The notes under the pieces: generated by a model | What the model saw: only the letters and a program-made list of their open reading frames with translations | Told to the model about the DNA's origin: nothing | Databases searched by the model: none | Position numbers and translations under genes: made by a program | Source: Hyphomicrobiales bacterium | GTDB lineage: Bacteria > Pseudomonadota > Alphaproteobacteria > Rhizobiales > Rhizobiaceae | Length of the DNA: 64,000 bases | NCBI GenBank assembly: GCA_900472785.1 | Contig: UCJH01000013.1 | Coordinates: forward strand, 28,845-92,844 | Reading direction: 5' to 3' | Part shown: one piece after another, positions 1 to 8,664 of the stretch | How the letters are laid out: each line of letters opens with the position of its first letter | Position numbering within the stretch: position 1 is the first letter of the stretch

Positions 1-100
1 TTGCGAAAAAAGCGGACTGGTTGCTGGCGTTTTTTAGGGGCGCGTCCGAAAGGCCATCCTACCGAGTTGACTTGCGAATGATGCTGGCTATAGTCGTAAT

Positions 101-111
101 TGGTATGACCA
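101..111. promoter_or_regulatory. Putative operator for the GntR regulator
   Basis: The 11 bp TGGT-ATG-ACCA is an inverted repeat that fits the TNGTNNNACNA pattern known for FadR-subfamily GntR operators. It lies 31 bp before the gntR start codon, so autoregulation is a natural reading. The rest of bases 1-142 shows no gene. The role is inferred from the motif and its position. Confidence 0.5.
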
Positions 112-142
112 CCTGTCCATTTGACCATTTTGATGAGGGATC

Positions 143-886
143 ATGTTCTCCGCCGTAGAATCCCGGCGCCTGTACCGTCAGGTGGCCGACCAGATGCGAA
201 GCCTGATCGCGCGGGGCGAACTTGCCGCCGGCTCCCGGCTGCCTGCGGAGCGAGAACTTGCGCAAATGCTTGGTGTTTCCCGGCCGACGATCCGCGAGGC
301 GTTGATCGTGCTCGAGGTTGAAGGTTTCATAGACATCCGCATGGGCTCCGGCATCTACGTCAATGCGCGCAAGCCGGTGCCTGCCGATCTCCCGCCGGAG
401 GACTTCGAGGGGCCGTTCGAACTGCTGCGCGCCCGCGCCGTCATCGAATGCGCTGTTGCCGAAGAAGCGGCCCGGCTGGCACGTCCCGAACACATTCGGG
501 GGCTTGACGACAATCTCACGCAGATGGCCGCGGCGCTGAACGACCGGCATCTGGCTCTGGCGCTTGATCGTGATTTCCACGTGATCGTCTCCGGCATCAT
601 CGCCAACGCCACCTTGAACCGGTTCGTCGGCAGCATCCATGACATGCGCATGACACCCTATTTCGAAAAACTGGCCAGCTATTTCGAGAACACCGAGACC
701 TGGAGGGCCGCGATGGAGGAGCATCGCGCCATCCGCGACGCCATTGCAGCTGCGGACCCAGCCGCCGCGCGCGCCGCCATGCGGGCACATCTCGACCAAT
801 CGCAATTGCGACTTTCGGAAAGCTTCGAGGAGAAGCCGGCCGGAAGCACGATACCGGCCGCGTGGAGTCGCGCCGGAGGAAACTAG
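143..886 (+). CDS. GntR/FadR-family transcriptional regulator of the sugar-acid operon
   Basis: A 247 aa DNA-binding regulator. Residues about 5-75 form the GntR winged helix (key stretch [22 protein letters not shown]), and the rest is an all-helical FCD effector domain, placing it in the FadR subfamily. The ATG has a GAGGGA-type ribosome site just upstream. It is the first gene of a same-strand run with a TRAP transporter, a dehydrogenase, uxuA and uxuB, so it is probably the UxuR/ExuR-like repressor that senses a hexuronate or its product. A GntR-type operator lies just upstream of it. The ligand cannot be read from sequence. Confidence 0.9.
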   Translation: MFSAVESRRLYRQVADQMRSLIARGELAAGSRLPAERELAQMLGVSRPTIREALIVLEVEGFIDIRMGSGIYVNARKPVPADLPPEDFEGPFELLRARAVIECAVAEEAARLARPEHIRGLDDNLTQMAAALNDRHLALALDRDFHVIVSGIIANATLNRFVGSIHDMRMTPYFEKLASYFENTETWRAAMEEHRAIRDAIAAADPAAARAAMRAHLDQSQLRLSESFEEKPAGSTIPAAWSRAGGN

Positions 887-923
887 AACGATCACCGAAC
901 GTCAACTTGGGAGGAGATACACG

Positions 924-1898
924 ATGAAATCCACACTGAAAATGCTGCTCGGCGCAACCGCCGTTGTTCTGGCCTCGGCTCTGGCCGCACAGGCCGAAAC
1001 GGTTTTGAAATGGGCCCATGTCTACGAAACCTCGGAACCGTTTCATACGGATTCCGTCTGGGCGGCCGAAGAGATCGGCAAACGGACGGAAGGACGCTAC
1101 AAGATCGATGTCTTTCCGGCATCGCAGCTCGGCAAGGAGGCCGATCTCAATCAGGGCCTGAAGCTCGGCACGGTCGACATCATCATTTCCGGTTCCAGCT
1201 TCGCGGCGCGCGAACACAAGCCGATCGGCGTCACCTACTTCCCCTACATCTTCCGCGACCCCAGCCATCTGATCGCCTATACAAAAAGCGATATCTTCAA
1301 GAAACTGGCGGCCGGCTATGAAGAAGCGTCGGGCAATCATATCACCGCGGTCAGCTACTACGGCACGCGCCACACGACCTCGAACAAGCCGATCGCAGCA
1401 TGCGCGGATATGCAGGGCCTGAAGATCCGCGTTCCCGACGTGCCGGCCTATCTCGCCATGCCGAGAGCCTGCGGCGCCAATACGACGCCGATCGCCTTTG
1501 CCGAAGTCTATCTCGCGCTTCAGAACGGCACGGTCGAGGCCCAGGAAAATCCGCTGACCACCATCGAGGCAAAGAAGTTCTACGAAGTCCAGAAGCATAT
1601 CGTGCTTACCGGCCATATCGTCGACCATCTGAACACGCTGATCTCGAAGACACTGTGGTCGAGCCTGTCGGATGCGGACAAGGCGATCTTCACCGAGGTC
1701 ATGCAGCAGGCGGCGGAACGCACCACCAAGACGATCGAGGAGCGCGAAAAAGCGCTGGTTGCCAGCTTCAAGGAAAAGGGACTGACCGTCACCGATGTCG
1801 ACAAGGCCGATTTCGAGAAGACCGTCATCGAGAAGGTGACGTTCGAGGAATTCGGCTACGACAAGCAGGATTGGGAAGCCATCCGCGCCATCAAGTGA
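924..1898 (+). CDS. dctP: TRAP transporter substrate-binding protein, DctP family
   Basis: A 324 aa periplasmic solute receptor. It starts with a Sec signal peptide (MKSTLKMLLGATAVVLASAL, cleavage after about AQA) and continues as a DctP fold. The conserved arginine region (LKIRVPDVPAYLAMPRA, about residues 160-176) normally binds the carboxylate of the ligand. The ATG at 924 follows GGAGGAGA. It is followed by dctQ and dctM, which complete the transporter, and by uxuA and uxuB, so a hexuronate or aldonate such as glucuronate, gulonate or mannonate is the likely substrate. The exact ligand is inferred. Confidence 0.92.
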   Translation: MKSTLKMLLGATAVVLASALAAQAETVLKWAHVYETSEPFHTDSVWAAEEIGKRTEGRYKIDVFPASQLGKEADLNQGLKLGTVDIIISGSSFAAREHKPIGVTYFPYIFRDPSHLIAYTKSDIFKKLAAGYEEASGNHITAVSYYGTRHTTSNKPIAACADMQGLKIRVPDVPAYLAMPRACGANTTPIAFAEVYLALQNGTVEAQENPLTTIEAKKFYEVQKHIVLTGHIVDHLNTLISKTLWSSLSDADKAIFTEVMQQAAERTTKTIEEREKALVASFKEKGLTVTDVDKADFEKTVIEKVTFEEFGYDKQDWEAIRAIK

Positions 1899-1960
1899 AC
1901 CGTCGTGCCGGTCGCCCGCAACGGTGGCCGGCATTCCTTTCTCCTGCGCCGGATGATCCC

Positions 1961-2533
1961 ATGCCACAAGAAATCCATACGCCCGTGACGCCGGAGGAGC
2001 TTGCCCACTCCTTCGAGGATGCGGCACCGACCGCCGACATTTCCAATTATGCCGTCGAGGACTGGGTTACGCTCGCGATCTTCTGGATCATGACGGGATG
2101 CGTGTTCCTGCAGTTCTTCACCCGCTATGTGCTCAACAATTCCTACGCCTGGACGGAGGAAATCGCCACGAACTGCCTGATCGGCGTGGTCTTCCTCGGA
2201 TCCGTGATGTGCGTTCGGCTGTCGCGGCATATCCAGGTGGATGTGCTCTATCATTATCTTCCCGCGCGCGTTGCCCGGGCGCTGGCCATCGGCGTCGACA
2301 TCGTCCGCATCGGCTTTTTCGTTTATGCCTGCTGGCTGATGTGGCGCTATGTGGCGATCGTCGCCGACGAGCGCATGGTGACCGTCGATCTGCCGCGCAA
2401 CATCGTATTCTACAGCGTGCTGGCCGGCTTCGTGCTGATGCTCGGCCGCTCCATCCAGGTCTTCATCGCCAACCAGCGCCGCGGCTATTCGGTTCTCGAA
2501 CGGCCTGAAGAATTCCAGAAGATCGAGGATTGA
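1961..2533 (+). CDS. dctQ: TRAP transporter small permease, DctQ family
   Basis: A 190 aa inner membrane protein with four predicted transmembrane helices after a roughly 40-residue cytoplasmic N-terminus. The hydrophobic pattern and the central WTEEIATNCLIG stretch are typical of DctQ. It pairs with DctM in the Na+- or H+-driven TRAP transporter. The start ATG at 1961 is chosen because the frame upstream of it overlaps dctP. It lies 62 bp after dctP and 3 bp before dctM, consistent with one transcript. Confidence 0.9.
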   Translation: MPQEIHTPVTPEELAHSFEDAAPTADISNYAVEDWVTLAIFWIMTGCVFLQFFTRYVLNNSYAWTEEIATNCLIGVVFLGSVMCVRLSRHIQVDVLYHYLPARVARALAIGVDIVRIGFFVYACWLMWRYVAIVADERMVTVDLPRNIVFYSVLAGFVLMLGRSIQVFIANQRRGYSVLERPEEFQKIED

Positions 2534-2536
2534 TCC

Positions 2537-3943
2537 ATGCTTTTGCTCGTTGGCGGTTTTCTTGTCCTGATGCTGATCGGCGTTCCCGTGGCCATCGCCA
2601 TGGCCGTTGCCTCGGTTCTCTATCTCATCTTTTACAACGTCGCTCCGGATATCATCGCCGCGCAGCGGATGATCGCCGGCGTCGAGAGCTTCCCGCTGCT
2701 GGCCGTTCCCTTCTTCATCCTGGCAGGAAACCTGATGAACTCGGCCGGCGTCACGGGCCGCATTTATTCCTTCGCCGTTGCCCTCGTCGGCTGGATGAAG
2801 GGCGGGCTTGCCCAGGTCAACATCATCGGATCGGTGATCTTCTCCGGCATGTCCGGCACGGCGCTCGCCGATGCTGCCGGTATCGGCACCATCGAGATCA
2901 AGGCGATGAAGGAACACGGCTATCCCGTGGAAGTGGCAGTCGGCGTCACGGCCGCATCGGCCACGCTTGGCCCCATCTTTCCGCCGTCCCTGCCTTTCGT
3001 GATCTACGGCATGATGGCCAATGTCTCGATCGGCGCGCTGTTCATGGCCGGCATCGTTCCCGGCGTTGTCATGACCGTGCTGATGATGCTGACGGTGGCG
3101 ATCTTCGCCTATCGTCACGGCTGGGGTTCGGACACGCCGTTTGAAATCAGGCGTCTTATGGCCGCCTCCGTCGAAATCCTGATCGTCCTGGCAGTGCCGT
3201 TGGCCATTTACCTTATGATGCTTGCCGGTCTTTCGCTGAATATCGCCGTCGGCATCGCCCTCGTCATCCTGATCGCCGTCGATTGGTATTTCGACTTTTC
3301 CGCCGTCATGGCGCTGATGACGCCGGTCATCCTGATCGGCGGCATGACGATGGGATGGTTCACACCGACCGAAGCGGCGGTGGCCGCCGTATTGTGGTCG
3401 CTGTTCCTCGGTCTCGTGCGATACCGGACCATGACGCTCTCCTCGCTTTCGCGCGCCACCTTCGACACGATCGAGACCACGGCCTCGGTGCTGTTCATCG
3501 TGACGGCCGCATCCATCTTCGCCTGGCTTCTAACCGTCAGCCAGGCGGCGCAGTTGCTGTCCGGCGCGATCCTGACGATCACCGACAACAAGTGGGTCTT
3601 CCTGATCCTGGTCAACCTGCTGATGCTGTTCGTCGGCTGCTTCCTCGATACGATTGCGGCGATCACCATCCTCGTTCCGATCCTCCTGCCGCTGGTCGTC
3701 CAGTTCGACATCGACCCGGTGCACTTCGGGTTGATCATGACCCTCAACCTGATGATAGGACTGCTGCATCCGCCGCTCGGCATGGTCCTGTTCGTGCTGT
3801 CGCGGGTGGCAAAGCTCTCCGTTGAGCGCACCACCATGGCCATCCTGCCGTGGCTCGTGCCGTTGTTCATCGCCCTGATCCTCATCACCTTCATTCCAGC
3901 CATCACGCTCTGGCTGCCGACCGAAGTGGGGCTGATCCGGTGA
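2537..3943 (+). CDS. dctM: TRAP transporter large permease, DctM family
   Basis: A 468 aa polytopic inner membrane protein with about twelve hydrophobic segments. DctM hallmarks include the VPFFILAGNLMNSAG and GMSGTALADAAGIG stretches in the first half and GCFLDTIAAITILVPIL in the second. It forms the translocation channel that takes substrate from the DctP homologue. The length is slightly above the usual 425-440 residues because of a longer central part around residues 200-260. The ATG at 2537 follows GAGGAT and comes 3 bp after the dctQ stop, indicating coupled translation. Confidence 0.92.
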   Translation: MLLLVGGFLVLMLIGVPVAIAMAVASVLYLIFYNVAPDIIAAQRMIAGVESFPLLAVPFFILAGNLMNSAGVTGRIYSFAVALVGWMKGGLAQVNIIGSVIFSGMSGTALADAAGIGTIEIKAMKEHGYPVEVAVGVTAASATLGPIFPPSLPFVIYGMMANVSIGALFMAGIVPGVVMTVLMMLTVAIFAYRHGWGSDTPFEIRRLMAASVEILIVLAVPLAIYLMMLAGLSLNIAVGIALVILIAVDWYFDFSAVMALMTPVILIGGMTMGWFTPTEAAVAAVLWSLFLGLVRYRTMTLSSLSRATFDTIETTASVLFIVTAASIFAWLLTVSQAAQLLSGAILTITDNKWVFLILVNLLMLFVGCFLDTIAAITILVPILLPLVVQFDIDPVHFGLIMTLNLMIGLLHPPLGMVLFVLSRVAKLSVERTTMAILPWLVPLFIALILITFIPAITLWLPTEVGLIR

Positions 3944-3951
3944 ACAGCCCT

Positions 3952-4995
3952 ATGCAAACGCGGCTTACACGGCTTCACGGCCGAAGCGATCTTCGACTGG
4001 AAATCGAAGGGGTCGCAGAGCCTGGCGAAGGTGAGGTCCTGTTGAAGATGGCCGTTGCCGGCATCTGCGGCTCCGACCTGCACTACTACCAGGACGGCGG
4101 CTTTGGCCCCGTCCGGGTGCGCGAGCCGATTATTCCCGGCCATGAAGCCGCCGGATATGTGTCGGCCCTCGGCCCCGGCGTGTCCGAAATTGCGATCGGC
4201 GACCTCGTTGCTGTCAATCCGAGCCAGCCCTGCGGCACCTGCCGGTTCTGCCGGGAGGGTCTGCCGATCCACTGTATGGCCATGCGGTTCATGGGCAGCG
4301 CCATGCGGCTACCGCACGAGCAGGGCATGTTCCGGGACTGGCTGGTGGTCCCGGCGCGACAATGCGTTTCGGCCGGAACACTGATAACACCCGGTGAGGC
4401 CGCGTGCGCAGAGCCTTTGGCGGTCTGCCTCCATGCGGTTTCGCAAGCCGGAGACCTCGAAGGAAAGGCCGTGCTCATCACTGGCGCAGGCCCGATCGGC
4501 GCCCTCGTCACCGCGGCCGTGCGGCATGCGGGCGCGGCATCCGTCATCGTCACCGATCTGGCAGATGCAGCCCTTCAAAGGGCCTTAGCCATGGGTGCGA
4601 CCGAGACGATCAATGTTCGCGATCAGCCCGAACGGCTGGCGGCGTTTGAAAAGGACAAGGGGCAGTTCGACGTCGTGTTCGAATGTTCCGCGGCCGAACC
4701 CGCGCTCCGCAGCGCGATCGCCACCGTCCGGCCGCGCGGGCTGATCGTGCAGGTCGGCGTGACCGGCGATATTACGCTCCCCCTGAACGCGATCGTCGGC
4801 AAGGAACTGCGGATGATCGGCTCCCAGCGGTTCGACGGCGAATTCGCGCTCGCGCTCGAACTGATCGCCGCCCGCCGCATCGATGTGCGGCCGATCATTT
4901 CCCATCGTTTTTCCATTGATGAGGTGGTTCAAGCCTTTGAGCAGGCCGGCGACCGCACGGCTGCCTGCAAGGTGCAACTGACCTTTCTTCCCTAA
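3952..4995 (+). CDS. Zinc-dependent alcohol dehydrogenase, L-idonate/L-gulonate 5-dehydrogenase type
   Basis: A 347 aa medium-chain dehydrogenase. The N-terminal GroES-like domain has the catalytic zinc motif CGSDLHYY and GHEAAG, and a structural zinc cluster CGTCRFCREGLPIHC. The Rossmann domain carries the nucleotide motif GAGPIGALV near residue 180. It is closest in layout to IdnD and RspB, which oxidise L-idonate or L-gulonate. Next to UxuA and UxuB the most sensible job is L-gulonate to D-fructuronate. The start may instead be GTG at 3940, which overlaps the dctM stop; ATG 3952 gives the standard length. Substrate is inferred. Confidence 0.82.
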   Translation: MQTRLTRLHGRSDLRLEIEGVAEPGEGEVLLKMAVAGICGSDLHYYQDGGFGPVRVREPIIPGHEAAGYVSALGPGVSEIAIGDLVAVNPSQPCGTCRFCREGLPIHCMAMRFMGSAMRLPHEQGMFRDWLVVPARQCVSAGTLITPGEAACAEPLAVCLHAVSQAGDLEGKAVLITGAGPIGALVTAAVRHAGAASVIVTDLADAALQRALAMGATETINVRDQPERLAAFEKDKGQFDVVFECSAAEPALRSAIATVRPRGLIVQVGVTGDITLPLNAIVGKELRMIGSQRFDGEFALALELIAARRIDVRPIISHRFSIDEVVQAFEQAGDRTAACKVQLTFLP

Positions 4996-5004
4996 GGAGT
5001 TTAC

Positions 5005-6201
5005 ATGCGACACACGTGGCGTTGGTTTGGCCCCGTCGATCGGGTCACCGTAGAGGATGCGGCCCAGGCGGGTGCGCTCGGGATCGTCAGTGCTTTGCAC
5101 CATATCCCAACTGGGGAGGTCTGGCCGGTCGAAGAAATCGCCAAACGGCAGGCGCAGGTGCGCGCCGGCGGTCTGCAGTGGGATGTCGTGGAGAGCGTTC
5201 CGGTCTCGGAGAGCATCAAGACCCAGACCGGCGACTGGCGCAACCACATTGCCAACTGGCAGGAAACCCTGCGACGGCTGTCCGCCGCCGGCACCCGGAC
5301 GGTCTGCTACAATTTCATGCCGGTCCTCGACTGGACCCGCACCGACCTGCGCTGGACGGCACGGCACGGGGCAAAAGCCATGCGCTTCGACCGCATCGAC
5401 TTCGTCGCTTTCGACGTTCATCTGCTGGAGCGGCCCGGCGCTGTGGATGACTACGATGCCGAAACTCTGGAACAGGCACGGCGCCGCTTCGGAGAAATGA
5501 GCGACGAGCGCAAGCTTTCGCTCTCGCGCAATATCGGCGCCGGTCTTCCCGGTTCGAACGAGGGCTACAGCCTGCCTCAGCTTCGCGAACACCTTCGAAC
5601 CTATGACGGGATCGACCGGACGAGGCTGCAACGCAATCTCGTCGACTTTCTTGCCGAGGTCACGCCGGTCGCCGAACAGGTTGGCATCAACATCTGCGCC
5701 CACCCGGACGATCCGCCATGGGCCTTGCTCGGGCTGCCGCGCGTGCTGTCGAAGGCGGAAGATTATGCCTTCATGCTGGACCAGGTGGACAGCCGGGCGA
5801 ACGGTGTCACCTTCTGTACCGGGTCGCTCGGCGCGCTGGCAGCCAACGACCTTCCGGCAATGGTGCGCCAGTTCGCATCGCGCATTCATTTCGTTCACCT
5901 GAGAAACGTGCGCCGCGAAGAGGACCGCACACCCTGCTCCTTCTACGAAGATGAACATCTGGAAGGCGGCACGGACATGGTCGCGGTGATCGCCGAACTG
6001 CTGAAGGAAGAAAAGCGCCGCCGGGATACCGGGCGTAACGACCATGAAATTCCCATGCGGCCGGACCACGGCCAGGAAATCCTCGACGACCTCACCCGCG
6101 GCGCCCAGCCGGGATACCCGGCGATCGGACGCCTGAAAGGGCTTGCCGAACTGCGAGGCATAGAGCGCGCCCTCTCCCATTCCGTCTACGGATTGTCCTG
6201 A
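5005..6201 (+). CDS. uxuA: Mannonate dehydratase
   Basis: A 398 aa enzyme converting D-mannonate to 2-keto-3-deoxy-D-gluconate in hexuronate catabolism. The N-terminus (MRHTWRWFGPVDRVTVEDA, then ALHHIPTGEVW) is characteristic of UxuA, as are CYNFMPVLDWTRTDL, ICAHPDDPPW and the late metal-site region HFVHLRN. Its length is close to the 394 aa E. coli protein. A strong AAGGAG site overlaps the stop codon of the preceding dehydrogenase gene. It is followed after 2 bp by uxuB, the enzyme for the previous step. Cytoplasmic, probably Mn2+-dependent as known for the family. Confidence 0.96.
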   Translation: MRHTWRWFGPVDRVTVEDAAQAGALGIVSALHHIPTGEVWPVEEIAKRQAQVRAGGLQWDVVESVPVSESIKTQTGDWRNHIANWQETLRRLSAAGTRTVCYNFMPVLDWTRTDLRWTARHGAKAMRFDRIDFVAFDVHLLERPGAVDDYDAETLEQARRRFGEMSDERKLSLSRNIGAGLPGSNEGYSLPQLREHLRTYDGIDRTRLQRNLVDFLAEVTPVAEQVGINICAHPDDPPWALLGLPRVLSKAEDYAFMLDQVDSRANGVTFCTGSLGALAANDLPAMVRQFASRIHFVHLRNVRREEDRTPCSFYEDEHLEGGTDMVAVIAELLKEEKRRRDTGRNDHEIPMRPDHGQEILDDLTRGAQPGYPAIGRLKGLAELRGIERALSHSVYGLS

Positions 6202-6203
6202 CC

Positions 6204-7622
6204 ATGAAACGCCTGTCCGCATCGACGTCGCTTCCCCCAAGCGTGCGCAAACCGAACTATCGTCGCGCCGGGCTGCAGCCGGGTATCGTCCATCTCGGTT
6301 TCGGCGCTTTCCACCGGGCGCATCAGGCCGTTTATACCGATGCGGCACTCGAAGCGGACTTCGCAAACTGGGGCATTATCGGCGTCAGCCTGAGGTCGAG
6401 CGACATGATCCACGATCTCAAGGCCCAGGATCATTTGTTTTCCGTGGCGAGCCGGGGTGCGGATGGAACGCAGATCAGGGTCGTGGGCTCCTTGGTGGGC
6501 GGGCTGTCGGCGAACGAGGAACGCGAGGAACTGCTTGCGCGTCTTGCCGATCCGGCGATCCGCATTGTTTCGATGACGGTGACGGAAAAAGCCTACGGCA
6601 TCGATCCCCACACCGGCGGCCTTGACCGTGCACATCCGGCCATCGCTCAGGACCTGGCGACCCCTCGGACGCCGGTGGGAGTGATCGGCGTCATCGTCGA
6701 AGGTCTGGCACGGCGGCATGCCGCCGGCATTCCACCCTTCACCGTGCTGTGCTGCGACAACCTGCCCAGCAACGGCCGCGTCCTGCGTCGGCTGGTAACG
6801 GAAATGGCGGCTATCCGGGACACGACACTGGCCGGCTGGATAGCGGAGCACGGCGCTTTCCCGTCCACGATGGTTGATCGCATCGTTCCGGCGGCCACAG
6901 AAGAGACGCGCAATCGGGCGATGGAATGCCTCGGCGTGGAGGATCGGCTGGCTCTCGACACCGAGCCCTTCCTGCAATGGGTGATCGAAGACGATTTCGT
7001 GTCCGGACGGCCGGCCTGGGAAGCCGGCGGAGCGCTGTTTGTCGATTCCGTCGAACCCTATGAAAAGATGAAGCTTCGCATGTTGAACGGCGCTCACTCG
7101 ATGATCGCCTATCTCGGGCAGATCAGGGGTCTCGAATATGTCCGCGACGTGATGGCCGTGTCGGAGTGCAGAGCCATGGTCGAGCGCTACATGCAGGCCG
7201 CCGCGCAGACCTTGGATCCGGTTCCCGGCATTGATCTCGATGCGTACCGGGAACAACTGCTTGCGCGTTTCGCCAACCCGACTATCGCCCACAAGACGCG
7301 CCAGATCGCTATGGATGGCAGCCAGAAGCTGCCTCAGCGAACCTTCTCGGCTGCCGTGGACGATCTGGCCACCGGCCGTGATGGCGAAGTCTTCGCCTAT
7401 GCAACGGCAGCTTGGATCGGCTATCTGCTTCGGGCCGTGGATCCGGACGACCCCCGCCGGGAAGAGCTAAAGGCTGCCGCCGCCGAGGTTACGAAAGGTG
7501 GCGATCCCGCCGCGATCCTCGCAGTGCCGGGATTGTTTCCGCAGCCCCTGTTGGAAAACGAAGGCTGGCTTGACCGTGTTCGGCAATCCCTTCATGAGAT
7601 CACCCGAATGGACGCACGATGA
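6204..7622 (+). CDS. uxuB: Mannitol dehydrogenase family protein, fructuronate reductase type
   Basis: A 472 aa long-chain polyol dehydrogenase. The N-terminal Rossmann part has IVHLGFGAFHRAHQAVYTD; the C-terminal mannitol-dehydrogenase domain has the catalytic region KMKLRMLNGAHSMIAYLG, with the conserved lysine and the N-x-x-H motif. In this context it most likely reduces D-fructuronate to D-mannonate with NADH (UxuB), feeding UxuA. Mannitol or tagaturonate dehydrogenases share the fold, so the exact substrate rests on neighbourhood. It starts 2 bp after uxuA and is the last gene of the operon; no clear terminator was seen in the 89 bp that follow. Confidence 0.88.
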   Translation: MKRLSASTSLPPSVRKPNYRRAGLQPGIVHLGFGAFHRAHQAVYTDAALEADFANWGIIGVSLRSSDMIHDLKAQDHLFSVASRGADGTQIRVVGSLVGGLSANEEREELLARLADPAIRIVSMTVTEKAYGIDPHTGGLDRAHPAIAQDLATPRTPVGVIGVIVEGLARRHAAGIPPFTVLCCDNLPSNGRVLRRLVTEMAAIRDTTLAGWIAEHGAFPSTMVDRIVPAATEETRNRAMECLGVEDRLALDTEPFLQWVIEDDFVSGRPAWEAGGALFVDSVEPYEKMKLRMLNGAHSMIAYLGQIRGLEYVRDVMAVSECRAMVERYMQAAAQTLDPVPGIDLDAYREQLLARFANPTIAHKTRQIAMDGSQKLPQRTFSAAVDDLATGRDGEVFAYATAAWIGYLLRAVDPDDPRREELKAAAAEVTKGGDPAAILAVPGLFPQPLLENEGWLDRVRQSLHEITRMDAR

Positions 7623-7711
7623 AAGCGGACAGACTGCAGAGCGGTGCCTCGGCGATGGTAGACCGATAACCGGTTCAGCCCGAGACAACCGAATGCCTTG
7701 AAAGTTCCAGC

Positions 7712-7963
7712 CTAAGCCAAGGCCCCCTGTGCCTGCCCGGCATAGGCTTCCTGCAATTCGAGCTGCACGGCCTGCATGAAGAGCCGTCCCTGGAAGGAAA
7801 TCTCGGCCTCGGCGACGCCGTTCGCCAGGAGCGCCGATCTCAGGGCCGCCATCTCCGACCGCCAGAAGCGATTGGCCTCTTCACCGTGGATAGTCTGGAG
7901 CGCTTCCGCGCAACGCTTTACGTCGGCAACGCGCCGATCTGCCGGAAATTGTACGAGTGTCAT
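7712..7963 (-). CDS. DUF6074 family protein
   Basis: An 83 aa soluble protein of the small rhizobial DUF6074 family, recognised by the pattern MTLVQFPADRRVADVKRCAE near the start and a middle part of the type ANRFWRSEMAALRSALLANG. No membrane segment or catalytic motif. The ATG follows GGAGAACC on the minus strand. Function unknown. It stands alone between the sugar-acid operon and a cupin gene. Confidence 0.75.
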   Translation of the reverse strand: MTLVQFPADRRVADVKRCAEALQTIHGEEANRFWRSEMAALRSALLANGVAEAEISFQGRLFMQAVQLELQEAYAGQAQGALA

Positions 7964-8097
7964 TGGTTCTCCAACCCACCTGTCGAATCACATGGGATGG
8001 TTCCACAATCGCCTCCAGTCCTTCACAAAAGTTAAACGCGCTGTCATTACCCGTCCGCATCCGAGGACGAGCAGTGCAATTGCGGAATTGCGCTGGT

Positions 8098-8493
8098 TCA
8101 GGCGCCGTATTCCGCATCCGTCACTTTCTCCAACCAGTCTACGGCCTTGCCGTCGAGCGCTTCCTGAATGGCAATATGCGTCATGGCCGTGGTCGGTGAT
8201 GCCCCATGCCAGTGCCGTTCCCCGGGCTCGAACCAGACGACATCTCCCGGACGGATTTCCTCTATCGGCCCGCCGTCGCGCTGAACCCGGCCGCAGCCTG
8301 CAGTGACGATCAGGATCTGGCCGAGAGGATGGGTATGCCAGGCCGTGCGTGCGCCGGGCTCGAAGGTAACCATGTTGCCGGCGGCGCGAGCCGGCTCGCG
8401 CACCGGGAACTGCGGATCGATACGCACCGTCCCGGTAAACCAGTCGGTCGGCCCCTTGCCCGATGGCTGTGAACCGCTTCTCTTGATCTCCAT
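8098..8493 (-). CDS. Cupin domain protein
   Basis: A 131 aa single-domain cupin. Motif 1 is [22 protein letters not shown] with the metal-binding histidines, and motif 2 is [18 protein letters not shown]. This arrangement is typical of small mono-cupins in the (R)-mandelonitrile-lyase-like and carboxymuconolactone-decarboxylase-associated group. The ATG has an AAGGAAA ribosome site. The reaction is not identifiable from sequence; a binding or detoxifying role is also possible. Confidence 0.85.
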   Translation of the reverse strand: MEIKRSGSQPSGKGPTDWFTGTVRIDPQFPVREPARAAGNMVTFEPGARTAWHTHPLGQILIVTAGCGRVQRDGGPIEEIRPGDVVWFEPGERHWHGASPTTAMTHIAIQEALDGKAVDWLEKVTDAEYGA

Positions 8494-8664
8494 GCGTCTT
8501 TCCTTTCTGAATTTGATTGCGGGATCAGCCCTTATCGGGGTGCCTTCGGGTCAGACCATTGCCTAATGATGCGCCGCCGAACCCGACGGTGTGCCGTGGC
8601 CGAGGGGAAGGTGGCCGAAAAACAGCAACGAGACCATTGTCGCCAATCATCCAGCTGTCGCCAG

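Noticed and set aside
4585-6366. A 593-codon open frame opposite uxuA
   Set aside because: Antisense shadow of uxuA and its neighbours, no domain words, no ribosome site of note.
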